Below, piece after piece: positions 1 to 7,118 of a DNA stretch of 49,291 nt. The stretch covers positions 1-49,291 of the forward strand of contig JAISDX010000031.1 of NCBI GenBank assembly GCA_031264465.1. Direction: 5' to 3'. The stretch is from Deltaproteobacteria bacterium. Lineage in GTDB: Bacteria > Desulfobacterota > Desulfovibrionia > Desulfovibrionales > Desulfovibrionaceae. Position numbers and translations under genes: made by a program. Every line of letters starts with the position of its first letter. Within the stretch, counting starts at the first letter, position 1. Under the pieces are notes generated by a model. It worked only from the letters and a program-made list of their open reading frames with translations, searched no databases and had not been told where the DNA came from.

Positions 1-1333
1 CGTTAAAAGCCGGATCCACAAAAGCTGGCGGAACTTCGGCGGGCGCGGATTCATTGAACGGCGGTCTGAACGACGGCGTAAAAGCCCGCAGCCCGGCCAG
101 GTGGCGGTCAGCTTCGCCCCAAAAGCCGGGCGGGCGCCGTTCGTCACCTTTTACAGCGTCTATGAGAGCGGCAGGGGGAACGACCGGGGGCAGCGGCAAT
201 ACGCCTGCCTCTTCCCGCCGCGCTTCGGCCGGGGCGTACTCCTCGCCGGTCATAAAACCAGGGCCGCGAGCGGCCAAGGCGCTTTCCACGGCCCGCAGCG
301 CCGCGCCGAACACGGCCCGCTCGTCCCGAAAGCGCACCTCGGTTTTGGCCGGGTGCACGTTCACGTCCACCTCTTCCGGATCTATTTCCAAAAAAAGCGC
401 CAACTGCGGGTATTCCCGCGCCAGGAGCCGCCCTTTGTAAGCTTCGCGCGCCGCCCGCTGCAACAGGCGGTCGTTCACGGTACGTCCGTTCACGTAAAAC
501 AGCATCCGGTCGGCCCGGGGCTGGGCCGCGCTGGGCAGCCCGGCCAGGCCGCGCGCCCTGAGGCCGGGCCGGTGCAGTTCAAACGCTTCCAGCCCGCCGG
601 TGAGCTGATCCGGCCAGATTTTGCCCAGCCGGACGCGCAGGTCTTCGCCCTTCATAAAACGAAGCAACTCGCGCTCGCCGGAATAGAGCGCAAAAGTCAC
701 GTCTTCCCGGGCCAGGGCCGCGCGCGCCACTACTTCCTGGCAGCGCTTCAGCTCCGTGGCGTTGGTTTTCAAAAATTTGAGACGGGCCGGCACGTTGGAA
801 AACAGCTCCCGCACTTCCACCAATGAGCCGTACGGCAGGGCGTCCGGGCCGCCGGTCTGCGTTTTGCCGTAATGCACCTCAATAAAGGCGGCCTCGTCGC
901 ACTCGCGATGCCGGCTGCTCACCCGCAGGCGGGCCACCGAGCCGATGCTGGGCAAGGCTTCACCCCTGAAGCCGTAACTGCTCACCCGGAGCAGGTCGTC
1001 AAAAGAGCGGATTTTGCTGGTGGCATGGCTGGTAACGGCCAGGGACAGATCCTCGGCCCGAATGCCGAGGCCGTTGTCGCGCACCGAAAGAAAGCTTTGC
1101 CCGCCGTTCTCCAGCCTGACGATAATTTCGTCCGCCCCGGCGTCCAGGCTGTTTTCCAACAGTTCCTTAAGCACGCTGGCCGGGCGTTCGACCACTTCGC
1201 CGGCCGCAATCTGGTCCCGCAGTTCGCCGGGCAGCAGGCGTATACGGTCCAGGCCGCCGTTTTGCTCCAAGCCCGGCGCCGTGGGCGCAACGGGAGAATT
1301 TGCCTTAGCGGCATTGGGTTCGGCTGCTTTCAT
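1..1333 (-). CDS. mutL: DNA mismatch repair protein MutL (partial, C-terminus beyond window)
   Basis: MutL is the ATP-dependent matchmaker that couples MutS mismatch recognition to downstream excision. The reading frame from the ATG at 1333 stays open to the left edge (444 codons). It shows the N-terminal GHKL ATPase signatures: IAAGEVVERPASV near residue 42, ENSLDAGA with its catalytic Glu near 60, the DNGLGI loop near 87, and SYGFRGEAL near 118. A DVNVHPAKTEVRF segment closes the transducer domain near residue 350. The C-terminal dimerisation domain lies outside the window. About 28 residues precede the usual MutL start; they are Ala/Pro-rich and the ATG has no clear ribosome-binding site, so a downstream TTG start is possible. 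The gene diverges from the small two-CxxC gene at 1519. The family call is secure; only the start is uncertain. Confidence 0.96.
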   Translation of the reverse strand, partial: MKAAEPNAAKANSPVAPTAPGLEQNGGLDRIRLLPGELRDQIAAGEVVERPASVLKELLENSLDAGADEIIVRLENGGQSFLSVRDNGLGIRAEDLSLAVTSHATSKIRSFDDLLRVSSYGFRGEALPSIGSVARLRVSSRHRECDEAAFIEVHYGKTQTGGPDALPYGSLVEVRELFSNVPARLKFLKTNATELKRCQEVVARAALAREDVTFALYSGERELLRFMKGEDLRVRLGKIWPDQLTGGLEAFELHRPGLRARGLAGLPSAAQPRADRMLFYVNGRTVNDRLLQRAAREAYKGRLLAREYPQLALFLEIDPEEVDVNVHPAKTEVRFRDERAVFGAALRAVESALAARGPGFMTGEEYAPAEARREEAGVLPLPPVVPPAALIDAVKGDERRPPGFWGEADRHLAGLRAFTPSFRPPFNESAPAEVPPAFVDPAFN

Positions 1334-1400
1334 AGTGCCGGCAATTTAGCCTGTAAACTCCCTTGCGTAAAGTTTAATGTTAATTTCTGACGGACAGGCA

Positions 1401-1441
1401 TTGTCATAACCGGCTCCAGTACTTATAATGCCTTTATAAGT
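1401..1441 (+). promoter_or_regulatory. Sigma-70 promoter with palindrome overlapping the -10
   Basis: TTGTCA (1401-1406) and a perfect TATAAT (1424-1429) are separated by exactly 17 bases and point at the small gene starting at 1519. A perfect 8-bp inverted repeat, ACTTATAA (1421-1428) and TTATAAGT (1434-1441) with a 5-base spacer, overlaps the -10 and the expected transcription start. That is a typical repressor-operator position. The sites are read directly; repressor binding is inference. Confidence 0.72.
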
Positions 1442-1518
1442 AACCTTACCGTGTCAAGCCGGCTTTTCCGTTCAAGTGGCCCAGGCGCAAAAGGCAAAAC
1501 CGGAAAAGGAGCGCGGTC

Positions 1519-1857
1519 ATGAATGAATTTATTGCGAAGCTGAGCCAGGCCCTGAGCCTGTCGCCCCTTTTGGACGCTCCCAAAGACGGGCGTAAAAACT
1601 ACGACCCGGAACTGCTTTACGTTGAATGCCGCCATTGCGGCAAGCCGATTGTCTGGGAAGCCGGGCGCACCACCGCCCTCTTGCTGCGCTCCCGCGTCAG
1701 GCCCGAATTCGTCGACGAGCACTGTCTGATCCTTTCCGACGGTTGCCGCGAGTGCATGCCCCAGGCCGACGGCTACCCGCTTTCCATCGTGCGCCTGGCC
1801 GGCGTCAACCCGCAGGACTTGCTGCTCCTGCACCACAAACCCGGCGGCAACGCCTGA
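1519..1857 (+). CDS. Conserved hypothetical protein with paired Cys motifs (zinc-ribbon-like)
   Basis: This is a 112-residue soluble protein of unknown function. It has a CRHC pair at residues 38-41, followed by GKPIVWE, and a second CREC pair at about 76-79. Together they could form a four-cysteine metal site. There is no signal peptide or membrane segment. A good ribosome-binding site (AAAGGAG) precedes the ATG. The gene stands alone between its own promoter (1401-1429) and a hairpin terminator (1879-1914), so it is probably monocistronic. I recognise no characterised family. Small proteins of this form occur in Desulfovibrio-like genomes, but zinc binding is inferred only from the cysteine spacing. 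Its promoter carries an operator-like palindrome, so expression may be conditional. Confidence 0.75.
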   Translation: MNEFIAKLSQALSLSPLLDAPKDGRKNYDPELLYVECRHCGKPIVWEAGRTTALLLRSRVRPEFVDEHCLILSDGCRECMPQADGYPLSIVRLAGVNPQDLLLLHHKPGGNA

Positions 1858-1878
1858 GTTTGCCGGCATAAAACGCGG

Positions 1879-1914
1879 AAGGCCCCTCCCGGCCCATGCC
1901 CGGGAGAGGCCTTT
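1879..1914. terminator. Convergent terminator between the two-CxxC gene and metF
   Basis: A 14-bp GC-rich hairpin has arms at 1879-1892 and 1900-1914 and a short loop. It is followed on the plus strand by a T-rich run to 1920. It lies between two convergent genes. A second hairpin (1931-1939 with 1951-1959) sits beside it without a T tract and may help end metF transcription. Confidence 0.75.
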
Positions 1915-1992
1915 CCTTTTGCCGGGAAGCCCGGGCCTGTCTTTAAGCGGCAGGCCCGGACACTTCACCGAGCATTCCAAGCGCGAAATGTT

Positions 1993-2910
1993 CTAGACGG
2001 CGACCGGTAACGCCGGCGCTTTGCGCAGGCCGCCCACGGCCTCGGCGATTCGCAGGCAGGTTTCAGCCTTATTCAGGGTGTAAAGATGGATGCCGGGCGC
2101 CCCGGCGTCCAGCAGGCGCCGAATTTGCTCCACGGCGAAGCGCAGGCCGGCTTCGCGCACAGCTTCGGCCCCGCCGCGCCGGTTGGCCTCTTCCAGCGCA
2201 ATGTAGAGACGAGCCGGAATGTTGGCCCCGCACAGCGCCAGCACGTGGCGCAGCGACTCAAAACTCTGGATGGGCAGCAGGCCGGGCAGGATGGGCTTGT
2301 CCACGCCCCGGGCGAGCAGGCGGTCCCGCATATCTATGTATTCGCGCACGTCAAAAAAGATCTGGGTAATCGCAAAGTCGGAAGCCCGCAGCTTGATGGA
2401 GGTATAACCCCGGTCTTCCTCCAGGGTGGTGGATTCCGGGTGCGGCGCCGGGTAGGCGGCAACGCCCAGGCCGAAATCCGGAAAAGCCTCGCGCACGAAG
2501 TCGGCCAGTTCCGAAGCGTGGCGAAAGGCCTCGCGGCTCCAGTCAAAGCGCCCGTCCCCGGCGAGCAGGTGCTTGGGCACGTCGCCGCGCAAGGTCAGCA
2601 CGTTGGAGATTCCCATCGAACGCAACTGTTCCAGATAGTCGACAATCCGCTCCTTGCTCGAACCCACGCAGGTCAGGTGCGGCATGATCCGGTAGCCGCA
2701 ATCCCGGGTGAGGCGCCTGGCCACTTCCAGGGTGTTTACCTGGCTGCCGCCGCCCGCGCCGTAAGTAACGGAGGCAAAAAGCGGGTTCATCTCCAGCAGG
2801 GCGTCAGCCGCGGCAAAAAAGCCCGGCAGTTGTTCGGCCTCCTTGGGCGGAAAAAACTCCAGGGAATAAAAAGGGCCGTCAGCGTTCTTGATAAGGTCGA
2901 TCAGTTTCAC
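1993..2910 (-). CDS. metF: 5,10-methylenetetrahydrofolate reductase
   Basis: This cytoplasmic flavoprotein reduces 5,10-methylene-THF to 5-methyl-THF, the methyl donor for methionine synthesis. The 305 residues match the usual bacterial MetF length. Visible family marks are EFFPPK with the catalytic Glu at residue 18, SVTYGAGG near 47, LRGD near 108, AYPAPHPES near 150, and DFAITQIFFD then PGLLPI in the second half of the FAD-binding TIM barrel. The start is GTG at 2910, preceded by GGAG at a suitable distance; no better ATG exists. The promoter region just upstream contains two palindromes (2931-2952 and 2962-2975). Control by the SahR-type regulator encoded at 14974-15894 is plausible but inferred. 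Confidence 0.96.
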   Translation of the reverse strand: MKLIDLIKNADGPFYSLEFFPPKEAEQLPGFFAAADALLEMNPLFASVTYGAGGGSQVNTLEVARRLTRDCGYRIMPHLTCVGSSKERIVDYLEQLRSMGISNVLTLRGDVPKHLLAGDGRFDWSREAFRHASELADFVREAFPDFGLGVAAYPAPHPESTTLEEDRGYTSIKLRASDFAITQIFFDVREYIDMRDRLLARGVDKPILPGLLPIQSFESLRHVLALCGANIPARLYIALEEANRRGGAEAVREAGLRFAVEQIRRLLDAGAPGIHLYTLNKAETCLRIAEAVGGLRKAPALPVAV

Positions 2911-2930
2911 GAAAATTCTCCATACGCATA

Positions 2931-2975
2931 TTATGTAAATGGCTTTACATAAGGATAGCTTGATATGTCAATATC
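2931..2975 (-). promoter_or_regulatory. metF promoter with two palindromic operator candidates
   Basis: On the minus strand, TTGACA (2971-2966) and TGTAAA (2949-2944) are 16 bases apart and point at metF. The -35 lies inside a GATAT/ATATC inverted repeat (2962-2966 and 2971-2975). The -10 lies inside a perfect 9-bp inverted repeat, TTATGTAAA (2931-2939) and TTTACATAA (2944-2952). Both palindromes are placed for repression. The first resembles the palindrome at the sahR promoter. Confidence 0.6.
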
Positions 2976-3112
2976 TCAATTAATAAATTTTAAAATAATT
3001 TTACCCGCCCCCGCCATCAGCCCGAGCACGCGGCTTTTCCATGCCCGATTATTCCGCGCCTTCGGTTAATCCGGCTTGCGGCCGGCTGAAGCTTTCGTTA
3101 ATATGAAAAATC

Positions 3113-4165
3113 ATGGCCTTGCGACTACTCTCTCCATCGGCCTCTTTCCGGCCACTCTCTTTCGGGCTGCCTCTCTTTGCCGCCCTGCTGCTTTTCATGT
3201 GTCCGGCCGTTTACCGCCCTTCTCCGGGCCTTGCCGCGACAACGGCGCAAGACGCGCAGACGGACCAGAACTTGCGGCCGGCCGCTCCCCTGCCGCCGGA
3301 ACTCCTGCCGGGAGAGCTGGCCTGGCGGGAAATAGCGCCCGGCCTGGAAAGCCTGGAGGTGCAACTGGACAGACAAAAACAGAACGGCGACTCCAGAGCC
3401 AGGCTGACCATAGGCCCGGTCCCGGCCGGCAGCCAGGGCAACATGGCCGTCCTGCGCACCGACCCGGCCAAGTGCGAATACAGCCTGCACATGGCTTCCG
3501 AAAACGGCCAACGGCGCAGTTTGCGCGCCTGCGCCAGTGAATACGGGTTGGACGCGGCCATCAACGCCGGCATGTTCCTGCCGGACAATCTGAAAAACAC
3601 CGGCTTCATGCGCAACGCCACCCATGTCAACAACCCGCGTATTGCCGCCAACTTCGGCGCTTTTTTCCTGGCCGGACCGACCGGCAAAAAACTGCCCAGA
3701 GCTGTTTTGACGGAAAAAAACGAGCAAGGGGATAAACTGGAACAAAAAATTGCCGATTATAACATCGTGGTGCAGAACTACCGCCTGACCAACGCCCGGG
3801 GCGAGATTCTCTGGCCGGAAAGCCGGGAGGTCTATAGCATCAGCGCCCTGGGCCGGGACAAGCGGGGCCGGATATTGTTCATCACCGCGGAGTACCAGAT
3901 CTCGGCTCCGGATTTCGCGCGCGTGGCGCTGCTGCTCCCGCTGGAGGTCAATCTCATGATGTACCTGGAAGGCGGCACCCAGGCCGGGCTGGCCATAGCC
4001 GGGCCGGCCCCGGGGCAAGATGTGAACGGCGAACGGGCCTGGCGGGTATGGCGCGGCAGGCACGGGCTCCTGTCCGGCCTGGGCGGCCCGGAAGAAGCCG
4101 AGCTGCCCAACGTGCTCGGGGTCCGATCCGTCCAAGGCGGATCCGGCCGGCAAGCCAAGGAATAA
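3113..4165 (+). CDS. Exported phosphodiester glycosidase-like (NAGPA/DUF2233) protein
   Basis: This 350-residue protein has a long N-terminal hydrophobic signal (about residues 15-42, Ala-rich end), so it is probably periplasmic or membrane-anchored. The mature part carries marks of the NAGPA/DUF2233 fold: INAGMF near 150, ANFGAFF near 180, a YNIVVQNYRL segment, and MMYLEGG near 284, where many members have LDGG. Family members cleave phosphodiester-linked sugars or are uncharacterised envelope proteins. The substrate cannot be told here. The start is the ATG at 3113, which gives a sensible signal peptide but lacks a strong ribosome-binding site. The gene diverges from metF and precedes motA, which has its own promoter. 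A sigma-28-like sequence lies inside the gene at 3733-3759. Confidence 0.72.
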   Translation: MALRLLSPSASFRPLSFGLPLFAALLLFMCPAVYRPSPGLAATTAQDAQTDQNLRPAAPLPPELLPGELAWREIAPGLESLEVQLDRQKQNGDSRARLTIGPVPAGSQGNMAVLRTDPAKCEYSLHMASENGQRRSLRACASEYGLDAAINAGMFLPDNLKNTGFMRNATHVNNPRIAANFGAFFLAGPTGKKLPRAVLTEKNEQGDKLEQKIADYNIVVQNYRLTNARGEILWPESREVYSISALGRDKRGRILFITAEYQISAPDFARVALLLPLEVNLMMYLEGGTQAGLAIAGPAPGQDVNGERAWRVWRGRHGLLSGLGGPEEAELPNVLGVRSVQGGSGRQAKE

Positions 4166-4179
4166 TCACGCACTTGCAC

Positions 4180-4208
4180 TTGCCAAGCGCTACAACTGCG
4201 TATAGAAT
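4180..4208 (+). promoter_or_regulatory. Sigma-70-type promoter for motA
   Basis: TTGCCA (4180-4185) and TAGAAT (4203-4208) are separated by 17 bases, about 100 bases ahead of motA. No other good promoter is visible between here and sfsA, so this may drive the whole motAB-cbi run. The match is read from the sequence; activity is inferred. Confidence 0.55.
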
Positions 4209-4308
4209 ACCAGAATTCAGGGGGGAAGGTTTTGCTGACTGCCGAACAACACGTTAAACGGGCTCAAAAACCAGCCTGCTCCTGAAAAAATGCCTCAGTG
4301 AGGGATAG

Positions 4309-5154
4309 ATGCTCGCAATTGTCGGCTTTATCGTCGTGCTGGGTTCGGTGCTGACGGGTTACATCCTTAGCGGCGGTGATCCGGCCCTCCTGTTCCAGCC
4401 CAACGAATTCATCATCATATTCGGGGCCGCCTCGGGCGCGTTCGCCGCGTCCTGTACCAGCTACGCCTTCCGCATGGCCCTGAAGAACATAAAGCAGGTG
4501 TTCGCGCCCAAGCAGATGACCAAGGCCACCTACCTGCAAACGCTCTCCGTACTGTACGCCCTGTTCAGCAAGATGCATCGCGAGGGCATCATCAGCATTG
4601 AAAAAGACATTGAAGATCCCAAGTCCAGTTCCATTTTCACCAGTTCTCCCCTGATGGCCAAGGATTCCCTGGCCTGTTATTTCATCGGCGACACTCTGCG
4701 CACCTTCCTGACCACCGGCAAGGCCGACGAACTCGGCGAACTCATGGAAACCGATGTGGAAAGCATCGGCACGGAACTGGAAATCGCGCCCCACAACCTG
4801 GAAAAAATGGCCGAATCGCTCCCCGGCATGGGTATCGTGGCCGCCGTTATGGGCGTGGTTATCACCATGTCGTACATTTCCGAACCGCCGGAAGTGCTGG
4901 GCCACCACATCGGCGCGGCTCTCCTGGGCACGTTCCTGGGCATTCTGCTCTGTTACGGCATCTTCGCGCCCATGTCCATCAAGCTGCACAACCTGCAAGT
5001 CGAGCGGGTCATTTACTTCCGTTTCATCAAGGAAGCGGTCATGTCTTCGGTGAAGGGCCTCTCGCCCATCATCGCCCTAGAATACGGCCGCCGCTCCATA
5101 CCGCCCTATTTCCGCCCCACGTTCACGGAAATGGAACAGACGCTAAAGGGGTAA
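4309..5154 (+). CDS. motA: Flagellar motor stator protein MotA
   Basis: MotA forms the ion-conducting stator with MotB in the inner membrane and drives flagellar rotation. The 281 residues have the expected layout: two N-terminal membrane segments (about 2-22 and 32-52), a large cytoplasmic loop with the charged rotor-contact region, and two membrane segments after residue 170. The conserved Pro at the start of TM3 is in SLPGMGIVAAVMG (about 172), and a second lies in the IFAPMS segment. The start ATG follows GAGGGAT. The motB start is 5 bases past the motA stop, as is usual for stator pairs. The ion (proton or sodium) cannot be decided from sequence alone. Confidence 0.95.
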   Translation: MLAIVGFIVVLGSVLTGYILSGGDPALLFQPNEFIIIFGAASGAFAASCTSYAFRMALKNIKQVFAPKQMTKATYLQTLSVLYALFSKMHREGIISIEKDIEDPKSSSIFTSSPLMAKDSLACYFIGDTLRTFLTTGKADELGELMETDVESIGTELEIAPHNLEKMAESLPGMGIVAAVMGVVITMSYISEPPEVLGHHIGAALLGTFLGILLCYGIFAPMSIKLHNLQVERVIYFRFIKEAVMSSVKGLSPIIALEYGRRSIPPYFRPTFTEMEQTLKG

Positions 5155-5158
5155 AAGC

Positions 5159-5851
5159 ATGTCCGGTTCATGGAAAGTGGCCTACGCCGACTTCGTTACG
5201 GCCATGATGGCCTTCTTCCTGCTCATGTGGCTGCTGGCCCAGGTGCCGGAGGAGAAGCTCGTCGCCCTTGGCGAATATTTCAAGACCGGCGGCCGCAGCA
5301 CCGGCTCCGGCTACGGCCTCATGGTCAACGACGACGTGCCGCCGCCCAGTCTGGACGCCACCCCGCTGAGCCCGGAACAGGAAATCAGCATCGAAGTGAG
5401 CCGCTTCCTCACCGATCTCCTGCGCGAACGCGACCTGCAGGAAAAAGTGCGCGTCACCCCCATTGAGGATGGAGTTCTGTTGCGGGTGCAAAGCGGCGTC
5501 ATGTTCGATGAAAACGACGTCGCGCTCGGCGGCGACGGGGTCGAACTGCTGCACGCCGCCGCCACCACCGCTCGGCAGTTCAAGCTGGATCTGCAGGTGC
5601 GCGGCCACGCCGACAGCATGGAGGGCAGCGGCGAATTCGGCCCCTGGGAGCTTTCCGCCCTGCGGTCCGCCGTAACCGTGCGCTATTTGGTGGAAGCGGA
5701 GCGCATTTCGCCTTCTCTCCTCTCCTGCGTGTTTTACGGAGCCACCCAGCCCATTGTGCCCGACCGGGGCGGCATAGCCTCGCCGGAAAACCGCCGGGTA
5801 GAGTTTTTCTTCCACCGCCCGGCCATGTCTCTGAACAGCCGCGAGGGCTAA
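5159..5851 (+). CDS. motB: Flagellar motor stator protein MotB
   Basis: MotB anchors the stator to peptidoglycan. The single N-terminal membrane helix begins at WKVAYADFVTAMMAFF with the ion-binding Asp at residue 11. The C-terminal OmpA-like domain shows VRGHADS near 147 and NRRVEFFF near 212. At 230 residues it is on the short side. The cytoplasmic tail before the helix is only about 5 residues, where many MotB proteins have 15-30. An in-frame TAA just upstream and a good AAGGGGT ribosome-binding site leave this ATG as the only reasonable start, so the short tail is real. The cbiD start follows within 5 bases, suggesting cotranscription with cobalamin genes. Confidence 0.95.
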   Translation: MSGSWKVAYADFVTAMMAFFLLMWLLAQVPEEKLVALGEYFKTGGRSTGSGYGLMVNDDVPPPSLDATPLSPEQEISIEVSRFLTDLLRERDLQEKVRVTPIEDGVLLRVQSGVMFDENDVALGGDGVELLHAAATTARQFKLDLQVRGHADSMEGSGEFGPWELSALRSAVTVRYLVEAERISPSLLSCVFYGATQPIVPDRGGIASPENRRVEFFFHRPAMSLNSREG

Positions 5852-5855
5852 GGGC

Positions 5856-7118
5856 TTGCCCGGCCGCCCGCCCCTGCGCGAAGGGTTTACCACCGGCAGC
5901 GGGGCCGCCGCCGCCGCTTTCGCGGCGGTCAACCGGCTGCTTTCCCCAAATTCCGCTCTTGCCTCCGTGCAAACAGCCCTGCCGCCGTTTCAGACCGTCA
6001 ACGGGCAGTTATGCCCGCAAAACGAAACCCGGCTTTGTATCCCGGTTCATTCCACGCAGTTCCGCGCGCAACCGCCCCTGGCCGGAGCGCGGGTCATCAA
6101 GGACGGCGGCGACGACCCGGACGCCACCGACGGCCTGATCCTGGAGGTGTGGGCCGCGACCTCGGCCAGGCATCTGGCGGGATTGCCGGGCCTGGCGGAC
6201 GTGGGGCATGATTACCCAATAGCCGGTAGCGCCTTGCAACTGGACGGCGGAGTTTTTCTTTCCACCGGCCGGGGGGTGGGCCGGGTAACCCTGCCCGGTT
6301 TGCCGGTAGCGCCGGGCGAGCCGGCCGTCAACCCGGAGCCGCGCCGCCAAATCGCCTTTGCGGCGCGCGAAGCCGCCCTGGCCGCCGGGCATGACGGCCC
6401 CATCCACCTGTTCCTGCGCGTGCCGGAGGGCGAAGCGGCCGCTGCCAAAACCCTTAACGCGCGCCTGGGCATCCTGGGCGGCATCTCCATTTTGGGAACG
6501 CGCGGTACGGTGCGCCCCTACAGTCATGAGGCCTGGCAGGCCACCATTTCCCAAGGGCTGGACATCGCCCGCGCCTTGGGGCTCGCCAGCGCGGCCTTCA
6601 GCACCGGCCGCAACAGCGAAGCCGCCCTGCAGCGGCTTTTCCCGGAGCTGCCGCCCCAATCTTTCATCCAGGCGGCGGATTACGCCGGGTTTTCCATCGC
6701 CAGCGCCGGCGAGCGCGACTTCCGGCACCTTATCTGGGGCTGCTACCCGGGCAAACTCCTCAAACTGGCCCGGGGTCTGGAATACACCCACGCCCGGAGC
6801 GGCCCGCCGGATTTGCCCTGGCTGGCCGAACTGGCCCGGCAAGCCGGGGCGGACGCGGCGGCGGAAACCCTGGCCGGACCGTCCAGCGGAACCACCGTCA
6901 GGGGAGCGTTCGAACTTCTGGAAAAAACAGAGCCGGCCCTGGCATTGAACATTCTGAAACTTGTTGCTAAAATGGCCTTGCACACCTTGCGCGGCTGGAC
7001 GGCGCAAGCCGCCCGGCCCTACAGAGCGGGCGGCCCGAACACGCCGCCTCCCCGGATAACGTTGTGCCTGTTTCATAACAACCACAGCCTCTGGCTACGG
7101 ACGGACACTTATGGATGA
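5856..7118 (+). CDS. cbiD: Cobalt-precorrin-5B C1-methyltransferase
   Basis: CbiD methylates C-1 of cobalt-precorrin-5B using SAM and is specific to the anaerobic (early cobalt insertion) cobalamin pathway. The family N-terminus REGFTTGSGAAAAAF is at residues 8-22, so the start must lie close to 5856. The only candidate is a TTG with a weak AGGG directly before it, five bases after the motB stop. At about 420 residues it is longer than the common 360-380, mostly from a C-terminal tail. LGILGGISILGTRGTVRPYS in mid-protein is a strong family match. It overlaps the next gene by 8 bases, indicating translational coupling. Confidence 0.93.
   Translation: MPGRPPLREGFTTGSGAAAAAFAAVNRLLSPNSALASVQTALPPFQTVNGQLCPQNETRLCIPVHSTQFRAQPPLAGARVIKDGGDDPDATDGLILEVWAATSARHLAGLPGLADVGHDYPIAGSALQLDGGVFLSTGRGVGRVTLPGLPVAPGEPAVNPEPRRQIAFAAREAALAAGHDGPIHLFLRVPEGEAAAAKTLNARLGILGGISILGTRGTVRPYSHEAWQATISQGLDIARALGLASAAFSTGRNSEAALQRLFPELPPQSFIQAADYAGFSIASAGERDFRHLIWGCYPGKLLKLARGLEYTHARSGPPDLPWLAELARQAGADAAAETLAGPSSGTTVRGAFELLEKTEPALALNILKLVAKMALHTLRGWTAQAARPYRAGGPNTPPPRITLCLFHNNHSLWLRTDTYG

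Noticed and set aside
4220-4245. Sigma-54 -24/-12 promoter ahead of motA
   Set aside because: A TTGCT is present, but the upstream GG element lacks the TGGCAC pattern. The sigma-70 promoter at 4180-4208 fits much better.
4166-4308. Cobalamin riboswitch ahead of the motA-cbi run
   Set aside because: I looked for the B12-box and the conserved core and found neither. The region is too short and holds a simple promoter.
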